Shown one piece after another: positions 62,235 to 64,000 of a stretch of 64,000 nucleotides of DNA. Made by a program: the position numbers and the translations under genes. Under the pieces are notes generated by a model, which did not search any database, was not told where the DNA came from, and saw nothing but the letters and a program-made list of their open reading frames with translations. The stretch's first letter is position 1. Every line of letters starts with the position of its first letter. The stretch is taken from NCBI RefSeq assembly GCF_000378385.1, contig NZ_KB899680.1, forward strand, positions 1 to 64,000, in the 5' to 3' direction. The DNA comes from Paenibacillus daejeonensis DSM 15491 (lineage in GTDB: Bacteria > Bacillota > Bacilli > Paenibacillales > Paenibacillaceae).

Positions 62235-64000
62235 CTACAGCCCAAGCGCCGGCAAGGTGCTGTTCTGTCCAGGCAGACGCTCCGTCGCTGAACCGCCCCG
62301 GATGTAACCGAAGCGGAGCGTCTGGCCGGGGCTGGCGCCAATTGCCGACAGGGGGAGACCAATCTCCACCACAGAGGCGTTTTTGGCATATTGTCCGGTC
62401 CCGAGTACCGCTACCTGGTTCCAGGACCAGTTGTTGCCCGTGCCAGTGTAGGAGTAGAGCACATTGTTCTCCAGCAAATAATCGGCGCCGCTGTTCGGCC
62501 AGCCCGCCGCGTTATATCCGGTGGCCGCATTATTGTCGCTATTGATATAGAACGCACCGGAATCGGTCAGACCACTGCCCTGTACAAGCAGGTAGAGGGT
62601 GGAGCCGACCCGCGTGCCCTTCAGCGTAGCTACCGATGTGCTTCCGGTAGCGAGGGTGGGAAGGCCGCTCCAATCGGAGGCGGAGCCGTCCACGGTGATT
62701 GACGTGCCGCCGCTGGAGCCTGTCGTGACGTTGATGGTGCTCACAGGGAAGGCGCCGTCAGCTGTGCGGCCGGTATTTGCAAAGTCCACTGCAGGTGTAT
62801 TGGTCGCCGGGTCGAGAATGGCGAGAGCAACGGTGTAAGTGCCTGCTGGCAGTGTGGATGGCAAAGTGATGGAGCCTGTGTGGGTGTACGAGCCTGTCTT
62901 CCAATTCTTCAGCTGAATGCCGGTGACAACTCTGGCATGAACAGTGGAGCCGCTGCGGATCTGCAGCTCAACCGGCCAGTTGAACGGGAAGTGCTGGACG
63001 CCTTTGTTCTCAACATTAAGCGCTACGGACAATGAAGTGCCGCGTACTGCAGAATCATTGTGCGTCACTTGTTTGACGACCAGATGGTAGCCCATGCGTT
63101 TTTTGAGTGTATCCATATTGGCCTGTAGCGGACCGCCCACCGCATAGGAAGCTGGTGCATTCGGTCCCAGCCAGCTCGGCTTGCTGAGCTCGGTTTGCCG
63201 CAGGGTTTCCGTGAATCCGGCGCCGCTGGTCAGACTGGCCTGCAGGCCACCTACACCGCCGTAGAACTCTCCAGCGGAGATGGCATTGTTCCAGAAATTC
63301 GCATACGCCGGCTGCAACTGTCCGATATCATCCCAGTAGCCGTTCTGTGTGCCTGTGTACCAGCCCCAGGAGGAATCGAAGCTGGGTTGATCGCCGAACA
63401 TGTCGTTGAACATCCCGAGCCCATGCGTGGAAGCGAGTTGTACGCTGCGGCGAATCATCACCTGTATACGGTCGGATTTGTTGCCGAATGCATCAATGTA
63501 ATGCTGGATGTATTGGTTGGAGATGGCATTGGGCGGGAAGGCACCGGTATAATTCGGTTCATTATTGGGACCGACATACGGCCAAGTGTGGAATTCTCCC
63601 CAATGGCCAAGTGAGCCGATCTGGACAAAAGCAATGGGGGCGTCTTGTGTATAATAGCGGGCTGCAATCGCATCAAGCAGCACCTTATGCCGAGCGATCA
63701 GGATGGGGGAGCTGTAGTTGGGGGAGAAGCCAGTGTTATTGCCAGTACCCATACCGCCAGTCTGATCCTGATAAGCGGTGCCTGCCGATCCTCCCTGGGC
63801 AGTCATTTCGTTATACAGCCAGTCAGGAATGTCCCGGTGAGGGGTGCCGGTGGGATTGTCCAGCAGCAGCCGGAAGACGATGCGCACGCCTTGGCTCCGC
63901 CAGTAACTGAACTTGAATTTGCTTTCGATACCGGCCCAGTTGAAGACGCCTTTGGTTGGCTCGAGCTCTTTCCAGGTGATACCGGCATAGACAAGCTTGT
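62235..64000 (-). CDS. DUF4832 protein with C-terminal CBM9/DOMON-like domain (5' end outside window)
   Basis: The minus-strand frame is open to the window edge, giving 587 visible residues; a GTG at 63887 is internal to the reading KLVYAGITWKELEPTKGVFN before it. The barrel part has VRIVFRLLLDNPTG and FVQIGSLGHWGEFHTW, with the Glu expected of GH42-like enzymes, then the DUF4832 beta domain (LNVENKGVQHFPFNWPVELQ) and a C-terminal domain (VDGSASDWSGLPTL ... FYINSDNNAATGYNAAGWP) of the CBM9/DOMON kind after a Ser/Gly linker. The domain layout suggests a secreted protein that could feed the transporter at 57485-60880; the signal peptide region is not visible. Confidence 0.7.
   Translation of the reverse strand, partial: KLVYAGITWKELEPTKGVFNWAGIESKFKFSYWRSQGVRIVFRLLLDNPTGTPHRDIPDWLYNEMTAQGGSAGTAYQDQTGGMGTGNNTGFSPNYSSPILIARHKVLLDAIAARYYTQDAPIAFVQIGSLGHWGEFHTWPYVGPNNEPNYTGAFPPNAISNQYIQHYIDAFGNKSDRIQVMIRRSVQLASTHGLGMFNDMFGDQPSFDSSWGWYTGTQNGYWDDIGQLQPAYANFWNNAISAGEFYGGVGGLQASLTSGAGFTETLRQTELSKPSWLGPNAPASYAVGGPLQANMDTLKKRMGYHLVVKQVTHNDSAVRGTSLSVALNVENKGVQHFPFNWPVELQIRSGSTVHARVVTGIQLKNWKTGSYTHTGSITLPSTLPAGTYTVALAILDPATNTPAVDFANTGRTADGAFPVSTINVTTGSSGGTSITVDGSASDWSGLPTLATGSTSVATLKGTRVGSTLYLLVQGSGLTDSGAFYINSDNNAATGYNAAGWPNSGADYLLENNVLYSYTGTGNNWSWNQVAVLGTGQYAKNASVVEIGLPLSAIGASPGQTLRFGYIRGGSATERLPGQNSTLPALGL

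Overview
The window looks like a chromosome segment of a Paenibacillus-type Gram-positive bacterium. The evidence is inferred from content: strong AGGAGG-type ribosome binding sites, Gram-positive lipoproteins, an SLH (S-layer) anchored giant glycosidase, three sugar ABC transporters that all lack their own ATPase (such systems normally share an MsmX-type ATPase), and a membrane-bound AraC regulator.

Layout. 1-5.8 kb is an RHS toxin-tip island: the end of an RHS protein with a colicin-E3-like RNase tip, then displaced, broken tips (one colicin-D-like) and a series of small immunity-type genes. 5.9-8.3 kb holds a candidate small membrane peptide on the minus strand, a 2-hydroxyacid dehydrogenase and two copies of a 185-bp palindromic repeat. 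8.3-23.5 kb is a GlcNAc regulon: a minus-strand operon (BglG/GlcT-type antiterminator, EIIA, EIICB, HPr, Enzyme I) and a divergent plus-strand operon (NgcEFG-like ABC importer plus a 2076-residue S-layer GH89 alpha-N-acetylglucosaminidase). Both leaders carry a GlcT-type RNA antiterminator (RAT) overlapping an intrinsic terminator, so one PTS-controlled regulator probably switches both. 24.2-25.8 kb has a structured RNA with a circularly permuted tRNA(Asp)-like core just upstream of a slipin/SPFH gene, followed by tandem arrays of 51- and 52-bp hairpin repeats.

29-47 kb is best read as a glycoconjugate (probably N-glycan) utilisation region: AraC sensor, LplBCA-type transporter, intracellular GH29 fucosidase, CBM9-like protein, PNGase/transglutaminase-like protein and GH18, then a GGDEF protein, and a GntR/LacI-regulated GH92 mannosidase. 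48-51 kb has a Gfo/Idh/MocA oxidoreductase and a sugar isomerase next to an AraC regulator. 51-62 kb is an operon bounded by two related LacI regulators, with DUF4832-type proteins, an acyltransferase-like protein, an oxidoreductase and a second LplBCA-type transporter. A secreted-type DUF4832 protein runs off the right edge.

All family assignments come from reading translated sequence; no database search was possible.
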